Below are positions 18,694 through 27,471 of a stretch of 64,000 bases of DNA, in pieces (position 1 is the stretch's first letter; the number at the start of each line of letters is the position of its first letter). The position numbers and the translations under genes are program-made. The notes under the pieces are model-generated. The model was not told where the DNA came from and ran no database searches. It was given only the letters and a program-made list of their open reading frames with translations. Source of the stretch: Bacteroidales bacterium (lineage in GTDB: Bacteria; Bacteroidota; Bacteroidia; Bacteroidales; F082); contig JALNZU010000004.1 of NCBI GenBank assembly GCA_023229245.1, positions 87,487-151,486 of the forward strand, written 5' to 3'.

Positions 18694-19245
18694 ATGTCTT
18701 CGGTTATCAGGTTTTTTATTTCTTTTCTTTTAGTATGTGTAGTCAACCCTCTAACAGCACAGTCTTTGGCTGTCTCTGAGTTGAAAGACCCAGGTAAATG
18801 GGTAGTAGGTGGTGATTTCGGACTGGGTTTTTCCACTTATGGCTCGCAGATCATGCTCTCGCCCGAGTTAGGCTATTCCCTTCTACCCCGCTTAGAAGCC
18901 GGGTTGAGATTCACCTATTCGTATTCAAGTTATAAATCCAGTGGATATAAAATACAGTCGTCTTATTATGGAGGAGCTGTGTATGCATCTTATCATATTT
19001 ATAAAGGTATTTTAGCTCGCATTGAAAATGAATTGCTTAACTATCAGCCAATTATTTATTCTTCCAATGGGTTTGTTGAAGGTGAAAGGAAATGGGTGAA
19101 CAGCATATTTGTTGGTGGCGGATATCGGCAATATTTCTCAAGAAACGGCTTTGGTACTATACTGATCCTCTATAATCTGAATGAAACCCTCGATTCGCCT
19201 TACAACAATCCCATTTTCAGGATGGGGGTGGGATTCCATTTGTAA
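18694..19245 (+). CDS. Outer-membrane beta-barrel protein
   Basis: 183 residues from the ATG at 18694, chosen because it begins a clean signal peptide (MSSVIRFFISFLLVCVVNPL, cleavage after LTAQ) and because a -7 element overlaps the earlier frame. The mature part alternates polar and hydrophobic residues (WVVGGDFGLGFSTYG, LLPRLEAGLRFTYSYSSYK, YYGGAVYASYHIY, SIFVGGGYRQYF) and ends PIFRMGVGFHL, a terminal strand with a last hydrophobic residue, as in small 8-strand OmpA/OmpX-like barrels. Function unknown. It is divergent from the beta-helix lipoprotein. Confidence 0.75.
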   Translation: MSSVIRFFISFLLVCVVNPLTAQSLAVSELKDPGKWVVGGDFGLGFSTYGSQIMLSPELGYSLLPRLEAGLRFTYSYSSYKSSGYKIQSSYYGGAVYASYHIYKGILARIENELLNYQPIIYSSNGFVEGERKWVNSIFVGGGYRQYFSRNGFGTILILYNLNETLDSPYNNPIFRMGVGFHL

Positions 19246-19400
19246 TGCAATGCCACCTTGATACCTGTTTTGTATCATAGGTTTAAGGTGAGAGCTAAAA
19301 CGGACATTGAATAAATTGTCTTAGTGCCTGGTTAAACGTAGGCCTGAAAGGTGGATCAATTGTTTGTATTCAGCATATCACTTTCAAATGGGCATAATTT

Positions 19401-20147
19401 TTATTTGTTCCACAATGTCCATGCTTTTTCGGCTTGCCGGATCAGCATGATAGTACCATTTTCTGTATGTGCCTGATTTTTTTTCCCCAAGCGCAAAAAC
19501 ACAGTCTCTATTGGATTATATATCAAATCGATCAGTATATGGTCTTTGGTGATATATTCATATGGAATATCGGGCGCATCGTTTATATTTGGATACATGC
19601 CTACAGGTGTAGTGTTGATAATCAGTTTATACGACTCCATTACCGATCGGGTGATCATGGGATAGGTTAGTTGGTCAGCTTTTAGACCGCTTCTGCATAC
19701 TGTTTTGAATATGATCCCTTTTGAGCGTAGCACATAGCGTACGGCACGGGCTGCACCACCGTTACCTAAGATCAAGGCACTGGCAGAAGTTTTTTTTGGT
19801 ACGGCAGAAGTCAGCAGTTTCTCAAACCCGGCTGCATCTGTATTATAGCCTTTAGTAGTGATGACACCATTTTTACGATGAATGGCAATAGTATTGACAG
19901 CTCCTATAATTTTTGCTATATGATCAATCTGGTCAAGAAAACGTATGATTTGTTGTTTGTAAGGAAGGGTAACATTCAGTCCTTTGATCTCGGGATTTGC
20001 ATGAATTAATGCAGGAAAGTCTTCAATAGTGGCGAGTTCAAATAATTCATAGCGCCCATTGATTTTTTCGCGCCGGAATTTCTCGTCAAAATAATCTTTT
20101 GAAAAGCTATGAGCTAAAGATTTCCCAATTAGTCCGTATGTATCCAT
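19401..20147 (-). CDS. aroE: Shikimate 5-dehydrogenase
   Basis: 248 residues. The catalytic N-terminal domain has GLIGKSLAHSFSKDYFDEKF (substrate-binding SxS) and GLNVTLPYKQQI with the catalytic Lys near residue 67. NTDAAGFEKLL supplies the conserved Asp, and LILGNGGAARAVRYVL is the dinucleotide-binding glycine loop. It reduces 3-dehydroshikimate to shikimate with NADPH for aromatic amino acid synthesis in the cytoplasm. The protein is slightly shorter than E. coli AroE (272) but keeps all motifs. It lies 9 bp after the DUF368 gene and probably shares its transcript. Confidence 0.95.
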   Translation of the reverse strand: MDTYGLIGKSLAHSFSKDYFDEKFRREKINGRYELFELATIEDFPALIHANPEIKGLNVTLPYKQQIIRFLDQIDHIAKIIGAVNTIAIHRKNGVITTKGYNTDAAGFEKLLTSAVPKKTSASALILGNGGAARAVRYVLRSKGIIFKTVCRSGLKADQLTYPMITRSVMESYKLIINTTPVGMYPNINDAPDIPYEYITKDHILIDLIYNPIETVFLRLGKKNQAHTENGTIMLIRQAEKAWTLWNK

Positions 20148-20156
20148 AATAAGTAT

Positions 20157-21077
20157 TTATTTTTTTTTAGCCAACCATTCTACTAACCATATACTAACTA
20201 TACCACTAATCATAATGAGAATGGCAGTAATTTCAGTGTTACCAAAATTTTCGGGTAAGACTAAAATGAATCGTTCAACTACCATTTTCCCATTTTTAAT
20301 AATTGGCTCACCTTCTGTTGAGAGCATATAAATAGTTTGTTTCCAGGGCCATATAACACCAAGTGAACCAAAAATAAAACCGGTCAACACAGCTAAGGTC
20401 TGGTTGTTATAAGTATTTAGCAGCCATGACAACAAATGTGAAAAAGCGATAAGCCCTATTACCATACCCAATAAAACCGGTGCTAATATTGTCAAATCGA
20501 AAGAGTTGATGGCTTCAATGGCTACTAACTGATAGTTCCCCATTAACACTAATATAAATGAGCCGGATATGCCCGGAAGTATCATGCTGATCACAGCTAT
20601 CACACCGCAAAGGATCAGATAAAGATAGTTGCGGTTTTCGGTAGCCGGATTTAAAAAAGTGATGAGCAGTGCAATAGATGCTCCAATGAAAAAGCTGATC
20701 CAAACAGCTGTATCCCATCGTTTGATCGTTTTTCCGACAAAATACACACTAGCTAATATCAGGCCGAAAAAGTATGACCATATATAAATTGGATACACCT
20801 CGAAAAGAAAAGCAAGCAACCGTGCTAATGAAAATATGGCAATCGCTACACCACTAAAAACTGAGAGCAGGAAATAAAAGTCGGTATGCCTGATAAAATC
20901 CTTCAACTTACCTTTCAACAGCAGCGAAGCAGCTTTAAGATCTAATGATTTTATAGCATTGATAAGTCGTTCAAAAATACCGGTTATTAAAGCAATAGTG
21001 CCTCCCGATACCCCCGGTATCACATTGGCTGCTCCCATGCCAATACCTTTGCCCAAATTAGTTAGAAACTCTTTCAT
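20157..21077 (-). CDS. DUF368 membrane protein, PopT-type polyprenyl-phosphate translocase
   Basis: 306 residues with about eight transmembrane segments. The family signature is at the N-terminus (GKGIGMGAANVIPGVSGGTIALITGIFERLI) and again mid-protein (ISMILPGISGSFILVLMGNYQ), an inverted-repeat arrangement typical of DUF368. Members of this family (PopT) were recently assigned to returning undecaprenyl phosphate across the cytoplasmic membrane for cell-wall precursor recycling; that is established for some members and inferred here. It is placed between the aldehyde dehydrogenase (3 bp gap) and aroE (9 bp gap). Confidence 0.88.
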   Translation of the reverse strand: MKEFLTNLGKGIGMGAANVIPGVSGGTIALITGIFERLINAIKSLDLKAASLLLKGKLKDFIRHTDFYFLLSVFSGVAIAIFSLARLLAFLFEVYPIYIWSYFFGLILASVYFVGKTIKRWDTAVWISFFIGASIALLITFLNPATENRNYLYLILCGVIAVISMILPGISGSFILVLMGNYQLVAIEAINSFDLTILAPVLLGMVIGLIAFSHLLSWLLNTYNNQTLAVLTGFIFGSLGVIWPWKQTIYMLSTEGEPIIKNGKMVVERFILVLPENFGNTEITAILIMISGIVSIWLVEWLAKKK

Positions 21078-21080
21078 ATG

Positions 21081-22457
21081 TTAACGAAGTAATTTTTTAA
21101 TCAGCTTAAGTTTATTGCCATAAGGCGGATATCTCAATGGGATATCTAACCAACGGGCTCGTTTCATGACTGCTTTTGGATGTGAGAAAGTTTCAAAACC
21201 TGCTTTTCCATGATATGTGCCTTGTCCGCTATTTCCTATACCACCAAAAGGTAGCTTAGTATTGGTGAAATGCATCAGAGTATCGTTGATAGTGATACCG
21301 CCGGCATCAACTTCATTGAGCAGATATCTGAGATGTTTCGAGTTGTTTGAAAACAAATATGCAGCAAGTGGTTTAGCTTGCTGTCTGATCCATGATATAG
21401 GTTCATCCATCTCTGAGTAGGGAACCAAAGGAAGCACTGGTCCAAAAATTTCTTCTTGCATCAGAACCGAATCCATAGCCGGATTTGTGACTATAGTAGG
21501 TGCAAAATACCGATCTGTTAAATGATATTGTCCGCCGTATATTACAGTCTCTGACCGGATCATCTCACTAAGGCGCACTATATTAGATTGATTGATGATG
21601 CGTGCATAATCCGAATGGGTTTCTGTTCCGCCAGGATATAATATATCTGTTGCTTTGATCAATTCCTCCGTTAAAGCTTGATACTGTGAGTGATGTACCC
21701 ATACATGATCTGGTGCGATACAACTTTGACCGGCGTTTATCAGTTTACCCCACATAATACGTTTGGCTGCAAGGGATATATTGGTGTGTGCATCGACAAT
21801 GACAGGACTTTTTCCACCCAACTCAAGGATCACTTTACTAAGATTTTCGGCAGCAGCTTTCATGATCTTTTTCCCGGTATGGGTGCTCCCTGTAAAAAAT
21901 ATCAGATCAAAAGGAAGTTGTGTTAAGCTGGCACTTAAGCTGCTATCGCCTGTAACAACGCGGAGATAGTCTTCTGGAAAGCTGTTATTGATCAGTTGGT
22001 AAATGAGCTGAGAAGTGTGCGTACTGATCTCAGATGGTTTGATGATGGCACAGTTACCTGCTGATATAGCAGCTATCAGTGGTGCCATAACTAACTGAAA
22101 CGGATAATTCCACGGTGAAATGATAAGGGTGTTTCCATAAGGCTCAGGCATGATAAAACTTTGAGCCGGAAAAGCAGTCAACGGATTAGAAACCCTGGTT
22201 GTCTTGCTCCATTTTTGTAGGCTCCGTAGGTGTAGACGGAGCTCTTCCAACACCAATCCTATTTCAGTGGCGTAGGCTTCAAAAGGCGGTTTCCCAAGAT
22301 CTGATCGTAATGCTTCTATTATGTCAGCTTCATGTTGCCTGATCAGATGTTGAAGGCTGCGAAGACTGGCACGTCTGAATGCAATACTTTTTGTATGCCC
22401 GGATGCGAAAAAAAACTGTTGCTTTTTGAAAAGCTGATTGATTTCATTGAAGTTCAT
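21081..22457 (-). CDS. NAD(P)-dependent aldehyde dehydrogenase
   Basis: 458 residues, the short (class 3-like) aldehyde dehydrogenase form. Motifs are SPWNYPFQL at about 114-122, FTGSTHTGKKIM at the cofactor loop, general base Glu212 in ILELGGKSP and catalytic Cys246 in NAGQSCIAPD, then the C-terminal LPFGGIGNSGQGTYHG. The basic, hydrophobic tail (PPYGNKLKLIKKLLR) recalls membrane-associated fatty-aldehyde dehydrogenases. It oxidises aldehydes to acids; the physiological substrate is unknown. It starts 46 bp after the TPR gene and forms a compact run with DUF368 and aroE. Confidence 0.93.
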   Translation of the reverse strand: MNFNEINQLFKKQQFFFASGHTKSIAFRRASLRSLQHLIRQHEADIIEALRSDLGKPPFEAYATEIGLVLEELRLHLRSLQKWSKTTRVSNPLTAFPAQSFIMPEPYGNTLIISPWNYPFQLVMAPLIAAISAGNCAIIKPSEISTHTSQLIYQLINNSFPEDYLRVVTGDSSLSASLTQLPFDLIFFTGSTHTGKKIMKAAAENLSKVILELGGKSPVIVDAHTNISLAAKRIMWGKLINAGQSCIAPDHVWVHHSQYQALTEELIKATDILYPGGTETHSDYARIINQSNIVRLSEMIRSETVIYGGQYHLTDRYFAPTIVTNPAMDSVLMQEEIFGPVLPLVPYSEMDEPISWIRQQAKPLAAYLFSNNSKHLRYLLNEVDAGGITINDTLMHFTNTKLPFGGIGNSGQGTYHGKAGFETFSHPKAVMKRARWLDIPLRYPPYGNKLKLIKKLLR

Positions 22458-22503
22458 GACCGACAGTATTAAAACAGCCTAACTGAAAAAGCGCGATAAT
22501 ACA

Positions 22504-23925
22504 CTAACTTTTTTGACTGTATAACTCAATCAACTCAACTATAGCTGGATAGTTTAATAAATCAGGTATCAAACTTATGAGATCGATATGGCCATCATAA
22601 TCAATACTTAAGGCGGTTTCAAGATAATATAGGGCCTGTTTCATCGAGTTATTCAATATCAGAATACCCGCTAACCTATACATTAATTGTGTGTCAGCCG
22701 GCAAATGGATCAGTCCTGTTTTCAATACTTGTATAGCTTTTACGGTCTCGCCCATTCTGACGTACATCATGGCGTAATCCTTCCATAAATCCGGATCAAT
22801 AGGATTAATCGTTTCTATGAACTTATAGCTTTCTTTTGCACGCTCAAAGTATTCAAGATGTACATAAATCTCTGCCTGCACTTTCAGAAACTCCGTATTT
22901 ATAGTATCTAATTCTATTGCTTTGTCAATCAAGCTAAGGGCGGTATGATAATTGCCTTCCTGACTGAATATCACAGCTATGGCAGCCCATGCTTCAGAAT
23001 GTGTTTCATCTATTTCCAATGCACGGTTAAAATATTGCAGAGCTTCGGTATAATCGCCTTGCTTTTCGTAGCATTCACCAATAAGACATATCGTATGTGC
23101 ATCTGATTCATCCATTTCCAAACTTTCTTTATACAATTCTATTGCTTTGGAATACTCACCCATATTGTAATATGTGTTTGCCAGGCTTGTAATGGCAGGC
23201 AAATAGCTATGATCAATAGCGATTGCAAATTCATACGCATCTATTGCCTTTTCGTAGAGCTCCAACTGATAGTACGATAATCCGAGATTGTACCATGCAG
23301 CCATGCTATAAGGGTTATTATCTGCATACTGGCTTAAAAAGCTTATTGAGTCCTCAATCTGGTCAGCCAATTCGTAGCATATAGCAATTTCAAAAATAAT
23401 ATCTTCCGGATCATTGCTGATGGCTAAGGCTTTCAATAAGTAATCCATAGCTTTTTCATAGGCACTTATGTTTTCGTATTCAAGAGCTATAGCCGTATAA
23501 ATTTCTTCTAATTCGTCGGCTTCTGCTATGGCAAGTGCTTTCTCGAATTCTATGGCAGCTTTTTGGTGTTCCATCATCAGGCTTAACACAAAACCTCTTG
23601 TCATAATAATGTCTATATCCATTTCAGCAGCTTCGGTTCTTTCTATCTCATCCAATAAGTTGATCGCTTTCTCGAAGTTTCCTTTAGTAGCTAACTGCCG
23701 GGCTATCCTGATTTTTACTCTGCTGTTGCCAGGGTGTGTGATGCAGGCATGATCAATGGCTAACTGGGCTTTTTCATCATTGAAAGTCTCTTGATAGTAG
23801 TCAATCAGTATTTCGTACTCTTCAGTATCGAAATAAAAACTTTCATTACCATTTAGCATGGCTTCGAACTTATTTCTGAGTTCATCAAGCCGCTCTTCGC
23901 TGTCCCACTGAAAATCGTTATCCAT
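22504..23925 (-). CDS. TPR-repeat protein
   Basis: 473 residues from the ATG of MDNDFQWDSEERLDELRNKF. The earlier ATG at 23949 is rejected because a TACTTTTG -7 element (23947-23954) overlaps it. No signal peptide is present, so it is cytoplasmic. It is built almost wholly of about eleven 34-residue TPR units (for example AAWYNLGLSYYQLELYEKAI, YLPAITSLANTYYNMGEYS, HTICLIGECYEKQGDYTEAL, SEAWAAIAVIFSQEGNYH). It should serve as a protein-interaction scaffold; partner unknown. It is strongly acidic. It is the first gene of a likely four-gene run with aldehyde dehydrogenase, DUF368 and aroE. Confidence 0.85.
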   Translation of the reverse strand: MDNDFQWDSEERLDELRNKFEAMLNGNESFYFDTEEYEILIDYYQETFNDEKAQLAIDHACITHPGNSRVKIRIARQLATKGNFEKAINLLDEIERTEAAEMDIDIIMTRGFVLSLMMEHQKAAIEFEKALAIAEADELEEIYTAIALEYENISAYEKAMDYLLKALAISNDPEDIIFEIAICYELADQIEDSISFLSQYADNNPYSMAAWYNLGLSYYQLELYEKAIDAYEFAIAIDHSYLPAITSLANTYYNMGEYSKAIELYKESLEMDESDAHTICLIGECYEKQGDYTEALQYFNRALEIDETHSEAWAAIAVIFSQEGNYHTALSLIDKAIELDTINTEFLKVQAEIYVHLEYFERAKESYKFIETINPIDPDLWKDYAMMYVRMGETVKAIQVLKTGLIHLPADTQLMYRLAGILILNNSMKQALYYLETALSIDYDGHIDLISLIPDLLNYPAIVELIELYSQKS

Positions 23926-23946
23926 CTTCTGTACGTAATAGAGGCA

Positions 23947-23954
23947 CAAAAGTA
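23947..23954 (-). promoter_or_regulatory. Candidate -7 element of the TPR gene run
   Basis: TACTTTTG on the minus strand matches TANNTTTG, about 22 nt before the ATG at 23925. It overlaps the alternative start at 23949. Confidence 0.5.
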
Positions 23955-24192
23955 ATGCTTTTTAGCAATGACTGTTTGAGTTGTACCCCTTCTGTTTCTA
24001 TTCACCTGTAAAAATAGTAGCAATTGCCGACAGATACCTAAGACAATAAATCTTTTATTAACCGTGTATATTCAGGTTTTGTTAATAAAGCCATGAGTTT
24101 GGCCGATTTTGACAGCTGTTATTTATTCGATTTTCTGTCAGACCTGCAAAAGCTTATTCACAGGGTATCTCTCTGTTATGCGTCATTTTTGA

Positions 24193-24200
24193 TATTTTTG
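24193..24200 (+). promoter_or_regulatory. Candidate -7 element of the phosphohexomutase gene
   Basis: TATTTTTG lies 21 bp upstream of the ATG at 24222. No matching -33 was seen at 19 bp. Confidence 0.45.
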
Positions 24201-24221
24201 TTGTTGATTTAATTACGGCAT

Positions 24222-25601
24222 ATGGCACTAATAACTTCTATTTCAGGTATTCGGGGTACTATAGGTGGCTTTCCTGGTGACACATTAAGTCCTCTTGATA
24301 TTGTCAGATTTACTACGGCTTTTGTGAAGTTGTTGCAGGAGAGGCAGAACCGACAATCGGGTTTACATATAGTAGTAGGCCGCGATGCACGCATATCCGG
24401 CGACATGCTTAATCATTTGGTTTGTGGCACTTTGATGTCGATGGGTGCTCAGGTGAGCGATCTGGGTTTATCAACTACTCCTACTGTTGAATTGGCAGTA
24501 CCTAATCTGAAGGCTGATGGAGGTATCATACTCACTGCCAGTCATAATCCGGTAGAATGGAACGCACTGAAGCTGCTTAATGAAAAAGGGGAGTTTATTT
24601 CGGCAGCTGACGGAAATCGTATCATAGAGCTGACCAAATCAAAAATAGCCTATGTAGATGCAATGCAGTTAGGAACTTACACATCTCATGACGGATGGAT
24701 TGACAAGCATATTCAAATGATACTTGAATTGCCTTTAGTAGATCGGGAGGCTATACAGGAATCTAAATTTAAGATAGCTGTTGATGCGGTCAATTCAACT
24801 GGAGGGATTGCGGTGCCGGCTTTGCTTTCAGCTTTAGGAGTGGATGCAGTATATCCGATACACTGCGAACCTACCGGTTTGTTTGCGCATAATCCCGAAC
24901 CTTTGCCTGAGCATCTGACAGACCTTGCTCAATTAGTTCAACAAAAAGGAGCTGATCTTGGACTTTCGGTTGATCCTGATGTAGATCGATTAGCCATAAT
25001 TGATGAAAACGGAAACATGTTTGGAGAAGAATATACCTTGGTAGCTGTAGCAGATTATGTGTTGCGCCATACTCCTGGCCCAACTGTATCTAACTTATCA
25101 TCAAGCCGTGCCTTAGCTGATATTACGGAGCGTTACGGTCAAACATATGCTGTAGCAGCAGTAGGAGAAGTTAATGTGGTTGAAAAAATGAAAGCTGTTG
25201 AAGCGGTAATAGGAGGGGAGGGAAATGGCGGTGTGATCTATCCTGCCCTGCACTACGGAAGAGATGCGTTGGTAGGAATAGCATTGTTTTTAACCCATCT
25301 GGCCACACAAAAGAAAACATGCTCAGAGGTAAGAGCTATGTATCCTGAATATGTGATGATGAAAACTAAGTTTGACCTAAAGTCTGATACTGAATTTGAA
25401 AAGTTGAAAGAAAAGGTGATGCACGAGTTTAAGGATCAGAAGATTACTACAGTAGATGGTGTGAAAATTGATTTTCAGGAAGGATGGGTTCATATGCGCA
25501 AATCGAACACCGAACCTATTATACGCTTGTATGCGGAAGCAGCTGATAAAGAAAATGTCCAAAGATTGATACAAAATGTTATTCAAACATTTTCGGAATA
25601 A
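24222..25601 (+). CDS. glmM: Phosphoglucosamine mutase / phosphomannomutase family
   Basis: 459 residues of the alpha-D-phosphohexomutase family with four domains. The active-site serine loop is LTASHNPVEWNALKLL (Ser107). The metal loop is DPDVDRLAIID (about 252-262). The sugar-specificity loop is GEGNGGVIYP (about 333-342), and the phosphate-binding C-terminal loop is RKSNTEPIIRLYAEA. It interconverts hexose 6- and 1-phosphates. The GEGNGG loop and the length suit Bacteroidota GlmM, which makes glucosamine-1-phosphate for peptidoglycan and LPS, but phosphomannomutase activity cannot be excluded. It is divergent from the TPR gene and probably monocistronic or co-transcribed with the small gene downstream. 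Confidence 0.88.
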   Translation: MALITSISGIRGTIGGFPGDTLSPLDIVRFTTAFVKLLQERQNRQSGLHIVVGRDARISGDMLNHLVCGTLMSMGAQVSDLGLSTTPTVELAVPNLKADGGIILTASHNPVEWNALKLLNEKGEFISAADGNRIIELTKSKIAYVDAMQLGTYTSHDGWIDKHIQMILELPLVDREAIQESKFKIAVDAVNSTGGIAVPALLSALGVDAVYPIHCEPTGLFAHNPEPLPEHLTDLAQLVQQKGADLGLSVDPDVDRLAIIDENGNMFGEEYTLVAVADYVLRHTPGPTVSNLSSSRALADITERYGQTYAVAAVGEVNVVEKMKAVEAVIGGEGNGGVIYPALHYGRDALVGIALFLTHLATQKKTCSEVRAMYPEYVMMKTKFDLKSDTEFEKLKEKVMHEFKDQKITTVDGVKIDFQEGWVHMRKSNTEPIIRLYAEAADKENVQRLIQNVIQTFSE

Positions 25602-25679
25602 TACGAATAATAGCTTTTATTTGTCGGCGTATCTAAGGAGAATGTGTAACTTGCATCTTTATTTTTAATCCTACATGCG

Positions 25680-25925
25680 ATGCCATCTCGAAAAAGAAAA
25701 AAAACTCGTAAGGTTACTAAATTTCGCAAGATTGAGTTTAAACTGTCACAAAATCAGTATCGCTCATTGATGAATTATTGCAAGGCACGTAAGATAACCC
25801 CTATCAAGCTGATTAAAAAAAGCATCTCCAGATTTACTTCCGGCTATGAGTTGCATGTCCCACCGCAATATTTTATTTCGGAAAAACAGCTTGAACTGTT
25901 TAAAGAACCGGATGATCAGGATTAA
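25680..25925 (+). CDS. Small basic protein of unknown function
   Basis: 81 residues. The N-terminal 25 are very basic (SRKRKKTRKVTKFRKIEFK), followed by a helix-rich segment (LSQNQYRSLMNYCKARKITPIKLIKKSISRF) that could be a ribbon-helix-helix-like DNA-binding unit, and an acidic end (KEPDDQD). The strand-then-two-helices order (KIEFKLSQNQYRSLMNYCKARKI...) supports that idea only by analogy. It lies 78 bp downstream of glmM in the same direction. Coding is likely because codon use and charge pattern are coherent, but no family is recognised. Confidence 0.6.
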   Translation: MPSRKRKKTRKVTKFRKIEFKLSQNQYRSLMNYCKARKITPIKLIKKSISRFTSGYELHVPPQYFISEKQLELFKEPDDQD

Positions 25926-25988
25926 TAGATAGCCTTAATAAGCAATAGTTGGTATATGAGATAGCTGAGCTTGCCCTATTTTACGGTA

Positions 25989-27107
25989 TTATAAGCGTTT
26001 GCTGAAGATCCTGTACCGTTTATGCAGCCTCCCTTGATTGCGTTCGCATTCGGCCCGCATCACCCAATTAGTTTCTAGTATCAGATGGCTGTCAATTTGT
26101 GTGATCCCTCTTTTACGGGCTGCATCAAAAATAGCTGCTGTCAATAATGCATCTAATCCTTTGTTACGATATTGCTCATCAACAGCTCCAAGCAGCAATG
26201 TCAGCATTTTGGATCGGGCCGACGCCCTTAGTATATACCACCATCCTAAGGGTAGCAGCCGGCCTTTGGCTTTTCGAATTCCATCACTTAACTCAGGCAG
26301 TGAAATCACAAATCCATACACTCTTTTATCCTGATCACCAATGATTTTCACAAAATGTGGATTCAGTAATGGAATATATCGTTTGGCATACTGGTGCATC
26401 TCTTCTTCGGTCAGAGGTTGAAATCCGTAGATATGCTTATACGCTTCGTTGATCAATCTGAAAACAGGTACTACCCATGGTTTGAGTTGTTTACGGTTAG
26501 TGAAATGACTTACTTTCCAATGTGAGTTGTTTTCCAACCGCTGATTGATCACCTGAATAAAACGCGGATTACTCGCAGGTACGGGAAACAAGTATGAGAC
26601 TAAGTCTTTTTCTTTACCGTATCCACTGTTAGATACAAACTGCGGAAGCCACTCAAAATTACAATGAGTAGCTAGTACGATCTTTTCGTCAAAACCTTCT
26701 ATCATCAATCCTTGTGGTTCTTTCTCGGAAAATGCCAGGGGGCCGACAATTTTTTTCTGGCCTTTTTTTCTTGCCCACTCCTCTACAGCTTGTAAAAGTG
26801 TATGAACTGTTTGTGGGTCATTTTCAGTATCCAGAAAGCAGAATCGGGCATTGTCTTCTCCGTGAAGTGCGTTGTATGCATGATTGATAATACCCATTAT
26901 CCGCCCATTAACACGCCCATCTTTGCGTGAGAGCAGCATGATCGTATCGCAATTTCGAAAAGCCGGATTGCGTGAGGGATCGAAAAACTCATACTCATCA
27001 ATGTATAAAGGATGTATCCATTGGGCATGATGCCGGTGTATCTTTTCTGGCAATAAAATAAACACCTTTCTGTCGCGCTTGGTTTTTACTTCATAGACAT
27101 CAATCAT
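25989..27107 (-). CDS. GNAT-like acetyltransferase-fold protein
   Basis: 372 residues, cytoplasmic. The N-terminal half follows a Bacteroidota family often annotated as N-acetyltransferase: IHRHHAQWIHPLYIDEYEFFDPSRNPAF, GRVNGRIMGIINHAYN, VGPLAFSEKEPQGLMIEGFDE. The second half (about 215-372) has a GNAT-like acetyl-CoA region (GFVISLPEL..., YRNKGLDALLTAAIFDAARKRGITQIDSHLILETNWVM). Two tandem GNAT-like folds are plausible. Substrate unknown. It ends about 60 bp from the small basic gene, convergent with it. Confidence 0.75.
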   Translation of the reverse strand: MIDVYEVKTKRDRKVFILLPEKIHRHHAQWIHPLYIDEYEFFDPSRNPAFRNCDTIMLLSRKDGRVNGRIMGIINHAYNALHGEDNARFCFLDTENDPQTVHTLLQAVEEWARKKGQKKIVGPLAFSEKEPQGLMIEGFDEKIVLATHCNFEWLPQFVSNSGYGKEKDLVSYLFPVPASNPRFIQVINQRLENNSHWKVSHFTNRKQLKPWVVPVFRLINEAYKHIYGFQPLTEEEMHQYAKRYIPLLNPHFVKIIGDQDKRVYGFVISLPELSDGIRKAKGRLLPLGWWYILRASARSKMLTLLLGAVDEQYRNKGLDALLTAAIFDAARKRGITQIDSHLILETNWVMRAECERNQGRLHKRYRIFSKRL

Positions 27108-27471
27108 ACTGGTCAGCGAATTAAAATTTTAAAAAAGATGTTAAAAGTACGGGATTATTCAATCAGTACCGAAGATTATTTTTGTAATCTATCGAGAAAC
27201 AAGCAATCTCATTAAGCAGAAAAAATTAAAGTGTCTTACTTACAGATCATTCAAGGGTTTTAAGTTGAAATAATCACTGCCTTTTCTTTTACACCTTTTG
27301 ATCTGTTCATTATAATTGGACTTAAATTAACCTGTTTGAGCGTAGAATACATTTTTATTGATGAATAATTTTTGCAAAGGCTTGTAAACTTGGTTTTAAA
27401 TAATATTTTTGTAGTTTTACCTTATCATTAAACTTGAACTAATTTCATTTATTCATTTAAACCTAATTGTT
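27108..27471. other. Intergenic region with promoter of the Asp-box T9SS gene
   Basis: About 360 bp, AT-rich, between divergent genes. Apart from the promoter at 27382-27411 no gene or RNA fold is evident. Confidence 0.5.
27382..27411 (+). promoter_or_regulatory. Promoter of the Asp-box T9SS gene
   Basis: TTG, exactly 19 bp, TATTTTTG. The predicted start point is about 53 nt upstream of the ATG at 27472. Confidence 0.7.

Noticed and set aside
19246..19400. tRNA-like hairpin between the barrel gene and aroE
   Set aside because: A short inverted repeat (GATACCTG/GTATC) exists, but no cloverleaf, T-loop or acceptor stem could be drawn.
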